A stretch of 64,000 bases of DNA from Rhizoctonia solani. Lineage: Eukaryota; Basidiomycota; Agaricomycetes; Cantharellales; Ceratobasidiaceae. The stretch is from positions 124,001-188,000 of the forward strand of contig NC_057381.1 of assembly GCF_016906535.1 (NCBI RefSeq), given 5' to 3'. Within the stretch, counting starts at the first letter, position 1, and every line of letters starts with the position of its first letter. A program made the position numbers and the translations under genes. The notes under the pieces were generated by a model, which did not search any database, had not been told where the DNA came from, and worked only from the letters and a program-made list of their open reading frames with translations. Positions 10,318 to 22,234 of the stretch are shown one piece after another.

Positions 10318-11445
10318 TGTCCTAGATGTCTGTAAGGACATTGAGGGCGCGGGCGCTTGTGGCCGTGTGACTAATAAAGTTATACTGCTTAAGGCAGCAA
10401 GCTTCTACCCCACAATGTCTAACTACTAAACTACAATGACCAAGGCCTTAAGGGCATTGGCTAACTACGTATGTACAGTGAGGTTGACGCTTAAGGTGTT
10501 GTGGGTGCTAAGTAATCTGGCTGTAAGGCCTTGTACAGTGGTGGGATGCAACAAGAGGTAATCAACCTGGGTGTTACTATGGTCAGTTGGCCTCTTTATA
10601 TATTACAGAGGTGATCTAATTACAAATGTATAATATGCAAAACTATAACCAATAAGAATCCCGCTCTGCAGTTGGTCTTACTCATGCATACATGTCACTG
10701 ATGTGTCATCAGGTGGAGGTGGCTACATATGATGAGGTAAGCATGGATGGGGACATGGCTTGGCGCTTAGTGTGTGATATAAGCGCTGAAGTCACATGAT
10801 TGAAAATTGTTACAACCTCCCCACCTATACCACTGGATTTGGACAATTTTTCTGATATTTTTACTATTTTTTACAAACCCTTTATCTTATGTTTTTCAAT
10901 CACGTGACCTCGGCGCTTATTATGCCAAGATGCCGCACCAAGATGCCATGCCAAAGGCGCTTAGGAGAAATCCACGCTTCTGCACAGCCTGCAGCACACT
11001 TCTCTTTTCACATATTTACTTCTTTTCTCACAAGCACAGACCATGTAGATAGTGCCCATAGTCTTATATATACAGCAGGGAAATTGCTTGGAGACCCCAA
11101 GTCAATTTTACCTTGTCTCATATTCATTGAGGAGGATTACCCAGCCAGCTAAGTAGCTGGCCCCCATCAGTTCTCAGACATCCACTCCTACTTAACTCAC
11201 CACACCTCCTAGGCCTAAGGCCCCTTTGCCAATAGTATAGATAGTTAGTTGCCCTACGCAACCTTAGCATAGCCCATTAGTTAGATTACATAAGTCCTGC
11301 TTGTAGTAGTACGGCCTTAAGCGCCTGCCTTCACTAGCATGTACCCACCTTACAGTGGTGTACAACAAAAATGTAGTCCGTTAGGCTTTGTTTAAATTCA
11401 AGAATATAGGAATAAATTCCCTTGGTATATGTGTGTCTACAACAA
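10318..11445 (+). repeat. Solo LTR A (copy 0) carrying a nested LTR B
   Basis: Starts TGTCCTAGATGTCTG and ends GTGTCTACAACA. The 5-bp TSD AAGGC is present on both sides (10313-10317 and 11446-11450), so this is a complete solo LTR formed by recombination. LTR B sits inside it at 10808-11367. Removing B leaves an LTR of about 560 bp, close to the other A copies (572-586 bp). Confidence 0.9.
10808..11367 (+). repeat. Solo LTR B (copy 1) nested in LTR A
   Basis: TGTTACAACC...GTGTACAACA, 560 bp, flanked by perfect AAAAT duplications (10803-10807, 11368-11372). The target was the ATTGAAAAT stretch shared by LTR A copies. LTR B copy 2 is at 20244-20800. Confidence 0.92.
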
Positions 11446-11450
11446 AGGCC

Positions 11451-11972
11451 ACATATCTCCTGTAAAATGAGTGATAAAAAACTGACATAAATAAGTAGCA
11501 TAGATACTTACCCTAAACACATTCTCAGCTAAAAATTCAAGTGAAAAGTAGGCTACTCAATCACTGAGAGCGCATACAAAGGCCGATTTTTTGACTTTTT
11601 GGATAAACAGTAAATCTCTGGTTGCTCAGGGTCAATAAGAAATTGGCTTGGACTGAGACAAAAAAGAAGACACAGGTTAATGTGCATAACATGCACCATA
11701 TTCTAACTATCCAAGTCCTTTGGTGAACTTGTACAGGTCTATAAGACATTTTTGAAGACAAACATGAGCAGGGATCCACTTTGAACCTAGTGGTGGCATC
11801 ATGGAGATAAAACAAGGCTATTCCTAAAATAATCTTCTCAGCAAGGCAGCCCAACAATGCAAGTGTTCATAGGGGGGGTAGACACCCCTGCTCTTCACCA
11901 TCATTCTTGAAGGACGGTTATGGTGATATTGGGACTCTTTGATTTGATGCATGTAGCTAATCATACATACAG
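11451..11972. other. Region upstream of the pogo transposase
   Basis: About 520 bp between the solo LTR A and the transposase start. I find no convincing coding region and no clear terminal inverted repeat for the pogo element. It probably contains the 5' part of that element. Confidence 0.4.
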
Positions 11973-14900
11973 ATGCCCAAATTAAGCAAGAAGGATCACA
12001 AAGACCATGAAGCTTGCTTTCAAGCAGCACAGCAAGATTATGCTAGCAGAAAATATAAAATGTACACTGACGCTGCCCAAGAGCATCAAATCTCCTGTGT
12101 TACCCTATCAAACCATATCAAAGGCAAGCACACAGATGCACGCACTGCTCAGGAGTCACAACAGAAGCTCTCAAAACCTGTTGAGCAAACACTTCTTGAC
12201 TGGTGTATTCTCAGTGGGATGATTGGTTTACCATGGACCAAAGAAACCCTTTTATCCCATGCACAAGCAGTTGCTGATCCTGGTGTCAAAATTACCATGA
12301 CCTGGTGTCAACACCTCCTCCATTGTTACCATTGCAGGCTCAAATACAAGTATGCATACAAGCTTGATCCAAAGCAGGCTTCTGGGTTCAATTGTCCAAA
12401 TGTTGAAACCTATTTCAACATGTTCAAGAAATTAATTGAAGACTACAATATACCTATTGAACATATCTACAACATGGATGAGAAGGGTTTACAGATTGGC
12501 AGGGGAAGGTCAACAAGTTGTTGCAAGCATATATTCAGCCTCCTCCAAAAAGCGCAGTACAAGCTGAAGCATGACAGCCTTGAATTGATGACCATCATTG
12601 AATGTATCTGTGTGGATGGATTTGAAATGAAACCTACCTTTGTTCATCAGCCTGGAGATGTAGGTTTCTGGTGGGAGAACAAAGAAACTGGCTGGTAAGT
12701 GTATATCCAAGCCATCTTGCTTGGAATAGAATTGATGCAGTTTACTTACCAGTTGTGTCCCAACTGAGGACAGATGGACATTGGATGATATTTGTGAGGC
12801 CTGGTTCACCAAAGTGTTCCTCAAGACCACAGCTGAGAGGCAAGTATCCAACATGCCACTTGTGCTTCTTCTTGATGGACACGGCTCCCATATTACCCCA
12901 CAAGTTCTTGAGGCAGCCTACAAAAATAACATGTTCATTATCTGCCTTCCACCAAAAACAACTCACAAGCTTCAGCCACTTGATGTTGGGGTGTTCAATT
13001 TAGTCCAAGTGGTGTGGAAGCAACTCTGTGAAGACAGTACCAAGATTGGCAAGCCTATCACCAGAACCACTGCCATCTCAAGGTATATGGAGGCTTGGAA
13101 GTCCAGGCTACACCCCACTGCCATCAAAGACGCCTGGTGGCAATCTGGTCAACACCCACTTGACCCAGGCATTTTTGGGGACAAAGATTACGCACCCAGC
13201 ACCATCTCATCCACTTGTGTCCATTTGCCCCCATCATTCCCACAGCTTGATGTCCCTGTGCTTGACCAACCAATTGGAATTGTCAAACCCAACCCAGGCG
13301 CCTTAGACCAAGTGTATAACCCCCCACCGTTCAAGGTTCCCAATGCTGCACAAATGCAGGCACCCAAAGGTGCCAATCCTGCTCCAGAAGGTGTGTGGTT
13401 AGTTACTGTTATAGAGTAGGGTTTTAGGGACTATGTAATTAAGTACAAAATATAATAAAGTGATTAATAGATTAGTTATCTATGGATATAAAAGGCAATA
13501 GACTAGCTATATAAGGGTAAATTAGGTTAGTAATCAGGGTGATCCCTACACTTAACAAGTAATCAAGCAATTACTGCAGATGCAGGTGGTTGGTTATGCT
13601 TATACCTATAGTATGAAGGTTAGTATTGAGTCTTAGTTACCTACTACAATTTATCTGGATTTGTTGGTAATTTATTTGACTGAGATTGCACTCAGTTAAG
13701 GTGTATATGCCGCTCTCAAGGCCTTAAACTCTCCCAACTGACTTACTCAAGAGGTTCAGGGTTGCCCTAGAGCCTTTCCTAGCTACCCAGTATCTGTTGG
13801 GACCTTGCTAGAGGCTATATGCGCCAAGATACCTTACAGGTTAAGTTCAGTGAGCTTAAGAGGCTAAGAAAGCAAAATAAGACACTCTAAACTAAGTTAA
13901 GAAGATCTAATAGATCTTCAAGTTCACACAAGGGGTAAGAATGGGATGAAAAGATGATGTATTCAAAGGGTCTCCCACAAGGGCTTTATATACCCCAGAG
14001 GGAGAACAAATAGCTATATACATGATGTACAAAAGAGGAAGTTACATGAGAGGTACAGTCTGAGCTATTTGATACATAAAGACCAATTAGTCCCAATAAG
14101 TCCTAGTGGGATAGACCCAAGGCTATTTACAGAATGTTCTAGAGCATACATGACTAAATTACATTAGTGTGAATGCTAAAAATAACCTTGAGGCAAGGTA
14201 GGATCTCATAGAAAAAGCTAGAAACTTAAATGGTTAGTATCTCCATCAATTTGGCTCAGAATCAGGCGATTCCTTTTTGAGAAGTGAGATGCCGGAGCCT
14301 CCGACCTATTGGTATTTGTCTGCATAGTAATATGCCTATTTCCCGCCAAGATATTGGCATTGGCGCGCCCCGCCAACCTTTGGCGCTTATTTGCAATTAC
14401 TAAGCGCCGGCGCTTGCATGCTTACTTGCACTTGTTCTATGGTCTATAAGTACCGTTCCTACATATAAATGCATGATACAAAAAATGCTATCAATAATAG
14501 AAATAATATTATGACCACTTTGCATAATCAGACGTGTATATATGCAAGCGCAATGAGGAAATAAAGTATAAAAGGTCTTATAGCACCGTCAGTTTCCAAA
14601 TATAGTAATGCCTATGCCCATATTTGGATAGAGCAAGTATGATTACTACAGTTTGCACTATTTACTATTGGCAATTAGGGGCGCATATGTCTAAATTAGT
14701 CATTCCATAACAGTTACAGCTCTTTGACTCATTCTCACTCACCTTGAATAGCACCTTGTAACTTGTTGCACCCAATGCAACCAGTTTGTATTGACTATAT
14801 ACACAACTGGAGGGGTTGCCATTGAAGCAACAAGTCCAGGGGTATAAAGACAATGCAGAGGCTACATGGGAATTGGTCCATGAGCTCTTGAATTGACTTG

Positions 14901-15475
14901 AGAGCACCAATGCACATGCAGCACTCCTTCAGGCCAAAAACCAAGGGCTTTGCCAGCAAGTCCAGGCCTGTACAAAGCCACAGAGGGCCCAAGACAAAGC
15001 AGCTGCAGCTTTGTTGGTGCAAAAGCATGGGTTTTTGATGAACCCAGAGACCAAAGCCAAGTTCCAAACGCATCTGGCTGAGTTACAAGAGAAACAGGCA
15101 GCCAACAAACAAAAGGTGATGGAAAAGGAGGTGCAAGCAAGGGAGCTTGAGGGTAAGCATAGCTGGATGATTGCAGATCCCAACTACGTGTTTGCTGGGA
15201 CAATCCAGAGTTACAAGGTTGCCAATCTCAAGCAGATTGGTGACCTTGCAGCATTGCTTGCCCTCCTGTTTGTTGGCCTGAAAAAAGCCAATATTTTTAA
15301 TAATATAGCCAACCATTTTGAGACTCACCCAGAGCTCAAAGCTCTCCCTCAATATTCTAATCTCTTTTGTGTTACTTGCCCTTGTCAAACTGGCCCCACA
15401 GTCAATCACAACCACAAAGCTATTGACCAAGTGCCAGTGATGGTGACCAAACCCACACTCCCACCTCAGCCATAG
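11973..15475 (+). pseudogene. pogo/CENPB-type (DDE) transposase gene interrupted by a solo LTR
   Basis: Exon 1 (11973-12694) encodes an N-terminal helix-turn-helix/CENPB-like region. A 58-nt GT-AG intron (12695-12752) restores the frame to exon 2 from 12753. The three catalytic positions are visible: IYNMDEKG in exon 1, LLLDGHGSH and LQPLDVGVF in exon 2. The family cuts and pastes DNA using these acidic residues. Downstream of a solo LTR D (13407-14712) the coding sequence resumes near 14815 with a coiled-coil tail (LKQQVQGYKDNAEATWELV and later LQEKQAANKQKVMEKEVQAR) typical of fungal pogo proteins, joined by a probable intron whose acceptor I place near 14812. One in-frame TGA (14894-14896) follows ELLN, probably from CGA. 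The core is intact but the gene is unlikely to be functional. Terminal repeats were not found. Confidence 0.8.
13407..14712 (+). repeat. Solo LTR D (copy 1) in the pogo gene
   Basis: 1,306 bp from TGTTATAGAGTAGGG to TTCCATAACA with the TSD GTTAC at 13402-13406 and 14713-14717. The last five codons of the apparent second transposase ORF come from this LTR. Other copies are at 33351-35163 and about 62095-63432, both in the opposite orientation. Confidence 0.92.
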
Positions 15476-17204
15476 CCAGCATGTTTGTATGTAGTAATAT
15501 TATCTGTATATATTAGTGATTTTGCAAATCTATGTACATGATCAAAGATCCCAAGTCAGTCACCATTCTTGCAAACTGGTGCGCTTGTTGATTGTTTCAT
15601 GCTTGGTCAGCAGTGGCTAATCTTCTGTGTTGGATCACTGGACTGAGGGTGCACTCATAGGTGGGTCAAACAAAATAGGTTGAATGTTTTGTTGAGTACC
15701 ACTGTGTACCCAAAAGTTACAGATAGTCCAACCCTGGGCGTTGGATGCCCAGGAATCCATACCTTGTTGGAGGTAGATATGCTTGGTTTGGGTGTAGATG
15801 TGAAATTCCAACCCCTGGTGGGGTCCAGATCCTTGTTGTCTCCTGGGGTTGGACTATTGCTGGGGTTGGACTCTTGCTGGGGGTTGGGTTCCTAATAAAT
15901 TCCTTGATTAATTGCTACACATTAGTTAGATGAACAAGTCATGTGACTGAAAATCACTTTTATATTGATTTCTATATATTAGGAAATACTCAGTCCACAT
16001 ACATCACTTGTCTCTTGAATGCTCTATCATAGCCACCAACCTGGCCACTCTGGTTGCGCTTTTTTGCACCCAGTGCATTTTTGTGAGATCCATCTGCCTA
16101 TCTGCACATTCATGCAACCAGCTGCGCAACCATCCACGCAACCATCTGCACAACCATTGCCGCTCCTGCTCCCACCCCACCAAGGTATATAAACCCCCAC
16201 CCTCAGATGAGTGTGAGTTCCCTCTGATTCATCCCCCCCCCCTGCCTCTGACCCTTCCTGCTTAGCTGCTGTACACCTGCCAAAAAATTAGCTAAAATTC
16301 AGTAAGTAATTCCAACGCTATAAAACCCAGCATTGAGCTGATCAATTGTATGCTACAATCATTTCAATGGCTTCACAACACACTGATTATTCCCTACAGG
16401 TATATTACATCTCATCTCAAAAAATAGCATACATTTGCTTTGCTAAAGTAAGTAGATAATTAACCAAAATAACCTGCCACTCAGCCAATGCATGGGCCAA
16501 TTGGCTCAACAAGGAGCTCCAAAAACTTCAAGCTGCTGTTGTTGTTGCCGCCGCCGTCTCTTCCTCCTCCAACCTATCCTTTCTTCCTTCAGGAGCTGCA
16601 GCTTCATTTGCTGCTAAGCCACAAATGGTCTACATTTTCAACATGAGCCAGACTAACAATAATCAATGGTACACATATGGAAGTGGGATAGCAAGTGCTC
16701 ATACATTGATACAATGTTTTTTCAGGAACACCCAAAGCAGGACCCAAAGATAACCTCAAGAGCTCAGCCGCAACATTGTCAATATCTGTTTCCCCTTTTT
16801 GATTTGTTTGGTTTTCACTCTTTGCTCCACTTTTGCTGTAAGTTTATTTTTACCTGTATCATCCAGTTGACTGTGTCCATGCAAACATTGCCCTTAGTAC
16901 TATCCCTATGTCTTCATTGACGTGGCTTGCTGTATTTTTACTGTTTTCTTCTAGTGTTATCCGCCTCAGCACCCTTGAACCAGACAAGTTGCACACCAGG
17001 TCAGCTCTGATATCAATTTTTCTGCACCAAGGGATTGGATTTAGATATCAATGTAATTAGTATTTAGGAATATAACTCAATTACGTTATTATTATTATTA
17101 TTATACAAGAAACTGCACCTTGGTGCAAGTGTCCCACACCCAGGTGTTGGATTCTGCAAGGGTCAGATTGAGGGGGGTTGGATTGTGCACCTACAAAAAC
17201 ACAA
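15476..17204. other. AT/CT-rich spacer with GGTTGGA motifs and a possible spliced ORF
   Basis: Between 15715 and 15890 there are several GTTGGA/TCCAAC motifs; similar ones flank Gypsy-2 at 17130-17185 and 28245-28315, so one older sequence may have been split by Gypsy-2. A TATA-like GGTATATAAAC (about 16184) precedes an ATG at 16367 with a GT-AG intron (16400-16484) and an Ala/Ser-rich stretch containing AWANWLNKELQKLQ, but the phases do not join cleanly. I do not recognise a family and treat it as a possible gene fragment only. Confidence 0.3.
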
Positions 17205-17209
17205 AGGGG

Positions 17210-17441
17210 TGTAAAACTCTGTAAATTGAATGTAGATAAATTTATTGCAATCTTAATGACAAGACTAGTTGACAAGATCACAAACACTTGATTGATGTAA
17301 GAGAAAAAACAGTACATGAAAATTTTGGGTATGCGGGCCTTAAAAGGTGCCGCAGTACTATACAGGACTTAGTAAGGGAAATGATACATCCAGTAACACT
17401 AAATGAGACCAATGAGTAAAGAGTGATACTGTTTTGTTACA
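17210..17441 (-). repeat. Gypsy-2 3' LTR (LTR C)
   Basis: 232 bp, TGTAAAAC...TTTTGTTACA, nearly identical to 28000-28231. The adjoining minus-strand sequence GGAGGGCAAA (17442-17451) immediately before the LTR is a likely polypurine tract for plus-strand priming. Confidence 0.93.
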
Positions 17442-17466
17442 TTTGCCCTCCAGGAGATGTGATGGT

Positions 17467-18460
17467 CTATGTCTCCTTATTGACCTGAGTAGTAAATTTG
17501 TCAGTAACTTCCATTACTTGTGGTCCTTGCTTGACTCCTTCTCCTCTGTGCCTGGTTCCTTCCTTATCCTTCCTGAAAGCTTCTCCTTCCCCTTCCCTAC
17601 AAGCTCCTGGGTCTTGTGTTTCAGTTCCTCCCAACTGTTTTTCCTTGGAGGTTGTTTCAACTGATCCAGATTGGTTAGGGACAAGCTTGGGTGTGGGTTG
17701 AAGTCCAGGGTTGGTAGGCGTTTGGGTACCAATAGGCTTGGCGTCAAGCATCTTGGAGTCTCCAATGGCAAGCTGCTCAATGGGGATGGGAATAGAGAGT
17801 CCACTATGCAGGCAATGGTGGCTACCTTGCAGTAAGTCTCCTTGGATGGTTGATGGGGTATTGGGAGCTGTAATGGATGCTTGTTTGCTTGAGTTGTTGA
17901 ACACTTGTAACTGATGATCCTCCATAGACTGTTAATGAACCTTGAAGTTGCCAACCCCGTCTGAAGGTCCAAGGGTTGTAGCTCCAAGTCCTGTACTGAG
18001 TCCAAATCCAAAGCTGCTGTTGTATTCTTGTGTGAGTTGCCATGCTTCTTGGTAAGCCTGGATGACATGTGGTGGGTAGGATGCGGCAAAGGCAAGGATT
18101 TTGTTGTTTTGAGGGATAGTGAGTTCAGCACTGACTCCAGTTGGTTGACCTGAGTGTGAGTTCAACCCAATAACATCTCCAGGTCCCTTGTTGCCCTTAG
18201 GATATTGTCCACGGCCTGCATAGTCTCCCCCATTTGTTCCACTAGTTGGTCTGCATGGTATTCTAGGTCCCTCAGTAGTTGGTAATCAATTGGCGGCTCT
18301 GGCGCTGGGGGAGGTAGATTGGTTGGTATCATTGGTGTAGGGCTGCAAGCTATTGGGGGAATGGATTCTGGCTTGTTTGCATCCCAGCTTGGGCAATTTG
18401 CTTTGCCTTTGGGTGCGGCCCATTTGTTCAGGAGTCTTCCCAGGAACCTGATGATTTCTT
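17467..18460 (-). pseudogene. Gypsy-2 3'-terminal coding region, function unknown
   Basis: Downstream of the integrase/chromodomain and before the 3' LTR. Two blocks are visible in different frames. Block 18162-18460 has a helical segment (LLRDLEYHADQLVEQMGETM). Block 17467-18165 is Pro/Gly/Thr-rich, contains PPHVIQAYQEAWQL and one in-frame TAA at 17932-17934 (CAA would be the simplest ancestor), and ends with a charged, Gly-rich tail. No known domain is recognised. It could be an accessory or Gag-like ORF of the element or a remnant of another inserted sequence. Confidence 0.45.
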
Positions 18461-18465
18461 CCTGC

Positions 18466-19037
18466 TGTTGTAGACACAATCAATACCAGGGAATTTATTC
18501 CCATTTTCTTGGATTTAAACAAAGGAAAACGGACAATATTTTCAATCACGTGACTTTGGCGCTTATATCATACGCTAAGCGCCAAGCCATGTCCCCATCC
18601 GCGCTTACTCATCACACATAGCCACCTCCACCTGATGACATCACTATGACATGTCAGTGACATGTATGCATGAGTAAGGCCAACTGCAGATTGGGGTTCT
18701 TATTTGATATGGTATTGCATATAGTTGTATTTGTAATTAGGTAGCTCTGTAATATATAAAGAGGCCAGTTGACCATGGTAACACCCAGGTTGATTACCTC
18801 TTGTTGCATCCCCCAACTGTACAAGGACCTTACAGTCCAGAAAGCACTTAGATACACGCCTTAAGCGTTGGACTCACTGTACATACATAGCTTGCCGCCG
18901 CCTTACAGCGTGTGGTCATTGTAGATAGGTAGCTTGTTGTCATAGGTAGCACTCCCACCGCCTTACACAGTTTCTCACTTGGTACATACAGCCACAAGCG
19001 CCCGCTGCCTTGACACCCCTTAAGGACATCTAGGACA
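18466..19037 (-). repeat. Solo LTR A (copy 1) in Gypsy-2
   Basis: 572 bp, reading TGTTGTAGACAC...CTAGGACA on the plus strand (reverse of LTR A), with TSD CCTGC at 18461-18465 and 19038-19042. It lies in the 3' coding region of Gypsy-2. Confidence 0.94.
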
Positions 19038-19042
19038 CCTGC

Positions 19043-19360
19043 TTGATTGTTGGGATCAGTGGCTATGGTCCACAGGGTTAACACTGGTACAAGTTTCCCT
19101 TCTGGGTATTGATTGCTTACTGACTGGGAGGTTGTCTCTATAAGCAGGTGGTGCATACCCCCTTCCCCTACCTCAAGGGTTCCTGCGCCTGTGCCCTTGT
19201 CCCCTTTGGAATCAAGGGTACGTTGGAGCTTGAGCATTGTGAAGGGCAGCTTGAGCATTGTATGATTGGGCTTGTGTGTTGTATAAATGGGATTGAAGTA
19301 GAGCCTGAAAGGTGCTGCCACATTGATTGTTGTGCAGTCTGAACCTTGGGCAGTTTGGTG
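19043..19360 (-). pseudogene. Gypsy-2 fragment between two solo LTRs
   Basis: Minus-strand coding remnant with APFRLYFNPIYTTHKPNHT and a repeated TMLKL motif, followed by GTLEVGEGGMHHLLIETTSQ. It lies in the pol 3' extension after the chromodomain. No domain is recognised; it is separated from its neighbours by LTR A copies 1 and 2. Confidence 0.45.
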
Positions 19361-19365
19361 GTGGG

Positions 19366-19937
19366 TGTCCTAGACATCTGTAAGGACGTCAAGGGTGCAG
19401 GCGCTTATGGCTGTGTGGAAGTACAAATAGTACCGCTTAAGGCAGCAAGGTATACCCTACAACGTCTAACAACTAAACTACAATGGCCAAGGCTGTAAGG
19501 GCAATGGCTAGCTATGTACGTACAGTGGAGTCAACGCTTAAGGCGTGTATGGAACTACTAAGTGATCTGGCTGTAAGGCCTTGTACAAGTGGGAGTGCAA
19601 CAAGAGGTAATCAACCTGGGTGTTACCATGGTCAGTTGGCCTCCTTATATATTCTACAGAGTGACTAATTACAAATACATTATATCCAATACCTAATCCA
19701 ATAAGAACCCCACTCTGCAGTTGGCCTTACTCATGCATACGTGTCACTGACGTGTCATGATGACACCATAGGTGGAGGTGGCTACGTGTGATGAATAAGC
19801 GCAGGTGGGGACGTGGCTTGGCGCTTATTGTATGATATAAGCGCCGAAGTCACGTGATTGAAAATGTCCTCTGATTGCCTTTGTTTAAATCCAAGAAAAT
19901 GGGAATAAATTCCCTGGTATCAATTGTGTCTACAACA
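19366..19937 (+). repeat. Solo LTR A (copy 2) in Gypsy-2
   Basis: 572 bp, TGTCCTAGACATCTG...GTGTCTACAACA, with TSD GTGGG at 19361-19365 and 19938-19942. Opposite orientation to copies 1 and 3. Confidence 0.94.
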
Positions 19938-19942
19938 GTGGG

Positions 19943-20238
19943 CCGCTATGAGGCATGTGTAGACTAGCTCTGTAGATGCGTATGTGAATGGATAGGGAAG
20001 CGGGAGTGGGTTGGTTGGTCCAACTCCTTGTTTGTTCTTAAGTATCCTGGTTGAGTGTACTTGTAAAATTTTGCCCAAATTTTTATTACCTGTATACTCA
20101 ATCTTGTGGTCATCACTTTCACTTCTTTTGGAGTTGCTAATTAGGAATTCATCTTTCAGGGGTAATTGACTTGCTTGCGTGACCCCTTGCACTTCAAAGT
20201 ATTGGAAAAGTGCTAGTAGGTGTTTGATTGCCTTGTAT
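19943..20238 (-). pseudogene. Gypsy-2 pol: end of chromodomain and linker
   Basis: Continues the pol frame beyond LTR B. The minus-strand sequence reads EPYKAIKHLLALFQYFEVQG, the expected end of a chromodomain (the W-E-P region after the conserved strand), followed by a charged linker (SKRSESDDHKIEYTGNKNLG). Chromodomains in such elements direct integration to heterochromatin (family knowledge). Confidence 0.6.
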
Positions 20239-20243
20239 GGCTC

Positions 20244-20800
20244 TGTTACAACCCCCTAACATATACCATCAGGATTGCACAATTTTTCTCATATTTTTAG
20301 TATTGTTTCCAAACTAGTTATCTTATGTTTTTCAATCACGTGACCTTGGCGCTTACTATGCCGAGATGCCGTGCCAAGGGCGCTTAGGAGAAATCCATGC
20401 TTCTGCACAACCCGCAGCACGCTTCTCTTTTCATATGAACTCTTCCTTTCTCACAAGCATTGACCATGTATATACTTCTCAGTTGTCTATATAAACAGCA
20501 GGAAAATCACTTGGAGACCCCAAGTTGATTTTACCTTGTCTCATACCCATTGAGGAGGATCCAGCCAGCTAAGTAGCCAGCCCCCAGAAGTTCTGCTGAC
20601 ACATTGCCCCTTTATCTCACCTACCACACCTCCAGGCCTAAGGCCCCTTTGCATTGGCAGTAGATAGTTAGTCGTTGCCATAAGTGACTTAATTAGTTAG
20701 TAGTTAGCCTTAGATAGTAGATTACATAAGCTAGTGTAGTAGTACAGCCACAAGCGCCTGCCTCCACCAGCACGTACCCACCTTACAGTGGCATACAACA
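20244..20800 (+). repeat. Solo LTR B (copy 2) inside the Gypsy-2 chromodomain
   Basis: 557 bp, TGTTACAACC...GCATACAACA, with TSD GGCTC at 20239-20243 and 20801-20805. It splits the chromodomain codons of Gypsy-2. Confidence 0.94.
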
Positions 20801-20805
20801 GGCTC

Positions 20806-21638
20806 CTAGGTGATTTCTCCACCATGCCATAACACTTGGAACAGTGCACAGTTGCCTCTTCCCTGGTGGCTAGTGATTCTTTCTATGCTCCATTGATCTT
20901 TGTCTCCCTCAAGTCCCACAAATTGCTGGTAGTCATGTTGCAGGAATCTGTTGTCCTCTCCGGGTATGTGTAGTTTCAATAGTGATGCGTAAAACGTTGG
21001 TTTAATACCTCTACGCTTCAATTTGTTGGGTAGTTTCACCTTGTAAGTTGTTCCCTCTACAATCACTTCTTTGACTACTAGTGGTCCAATGTATTTGTTC
21101 ACTAACGTTTGGGATTTTCCTTCTGGGATTGCCATATTTTTTGTAGATACAAATACTAGACTTTCCTTAACAAATGGCACTGGTCTGCGCCCTTTGTTGG
21201 CTTGTAGGGTCTGAGCTGGTCTTTGTGCTAGTATTGCATCATGAGCCATCATTTGTGTGGAACGTATGGTGCATGCTTGTTGTTTCATGCCCTCCAGGTC
21301 AGTTTCCATTTGGATGAGCATTGGTTGGGGCAACCGTCCATAATTCAGCTTAAATGGGCTGTAGCTGGTTGTCTCTGATTGGGCAGAGTTGATTGCAAAT
21401 TCTACTCCAGGTAACCATGGTGCCCAGTCTCTCTGGGCTCTGTTTACAAACGTGCAGAGCATGCTTCCAACTGAGTGGTTCTTTTGTTCAACCAATCCAT
21501 TGGTTTCTGGGTGGTAAGTCAACAAAAACGCTAGCTCTGTTCCCACTAGTGCGTTCAATTCTTTGTGAAAGTCCAGTGTGAATAGCTTATCCCTATCACT
21601 CACTATTATGTCTGGGTACCCATGTATTTTTGCTACGT
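20806..21638 (-). pseudogene. Gypsy-2 integrase core (C part) and start of chromodomain
   Basis: Minus-strand ORF from the insertion point of LTR A copy 3 to that of LTR B. It contains GYPDIIVSDRDKLF with the second catalytic Asp and ETNGLVEQ with the catalytic Glu of the DDE core, the typical WAPWLPGVEFAINSA block, the beta-rich C-terminal domain (GPLVVKEVIVEGTTYKVKLP) and chromodomain start DQWSIERITSHQGRG. Integrase joins element cDNA to the host chromosome. The first four residues of the apparent ORF come from LTR A, not from pol. Confidence 0.85.
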
Positions 21639-21643
21639 CTGTG

Positions 21644-22229
21644 TGTTGTAGACACAATCAATACCACGGAATTTATTCCAATTTTCTCAAATTTAAACAA
21701 AGCTAAACGGACGACATTTTCAATCACGTGACTTCGGCGCTTATATCATATGCTAAGCGCCAAGCCACGTCCCCATCCGCGCTTAACTCAGCACATGTAA
21801 CCACCTCCACTTGATGACATCATTATGACACATCAGTGACACGTATGCATGAGTAAGGCCAACTGCAGAGCAGGGTTCTTATTGGATTAGATATTGCATA
21901 TAGTGTATTTGTAATTAGCTCACCTGTAGAATATATAAGGAGGACAACCAACCATGGTAACACCCAGGTTGATTACCTCTTGTTGCATCCCCCATACTGT
22001 ACAAGGCTTTAGGCCAGTAACTACTAAGCCCCCTCTCTCCTGTACTCATTGCCTTAAGCAACTCTCCCACTGTAGATACATAGTTTGTCAACGCCCTTAA
22101 GGCCTTGGTTGCTGTACTTAGGTAGTTAGTTGTTGTAGGTACCTCCTCTCTGCCTTACACGGTTTTTACTTAGCTCCATACAGCCACAAGTGCCCGCTAC
22201 CTCAATGCCCCTTACAGACGTCTAGGACA
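21644..22229 (-). repeat. Solo LTR A (copy 3) inside the Gypsy-2 integrase core
   Basis: 586 bp, TGTTGTAGACAC...CTAGGACA on the plus strand, with TSD CTGTG at 21639-21643 and 22230-22234. It lies between the first and second catalytic Asp of the integrase. Confidence 0.94.
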
Positions 22230-22234
22230 CTGTG

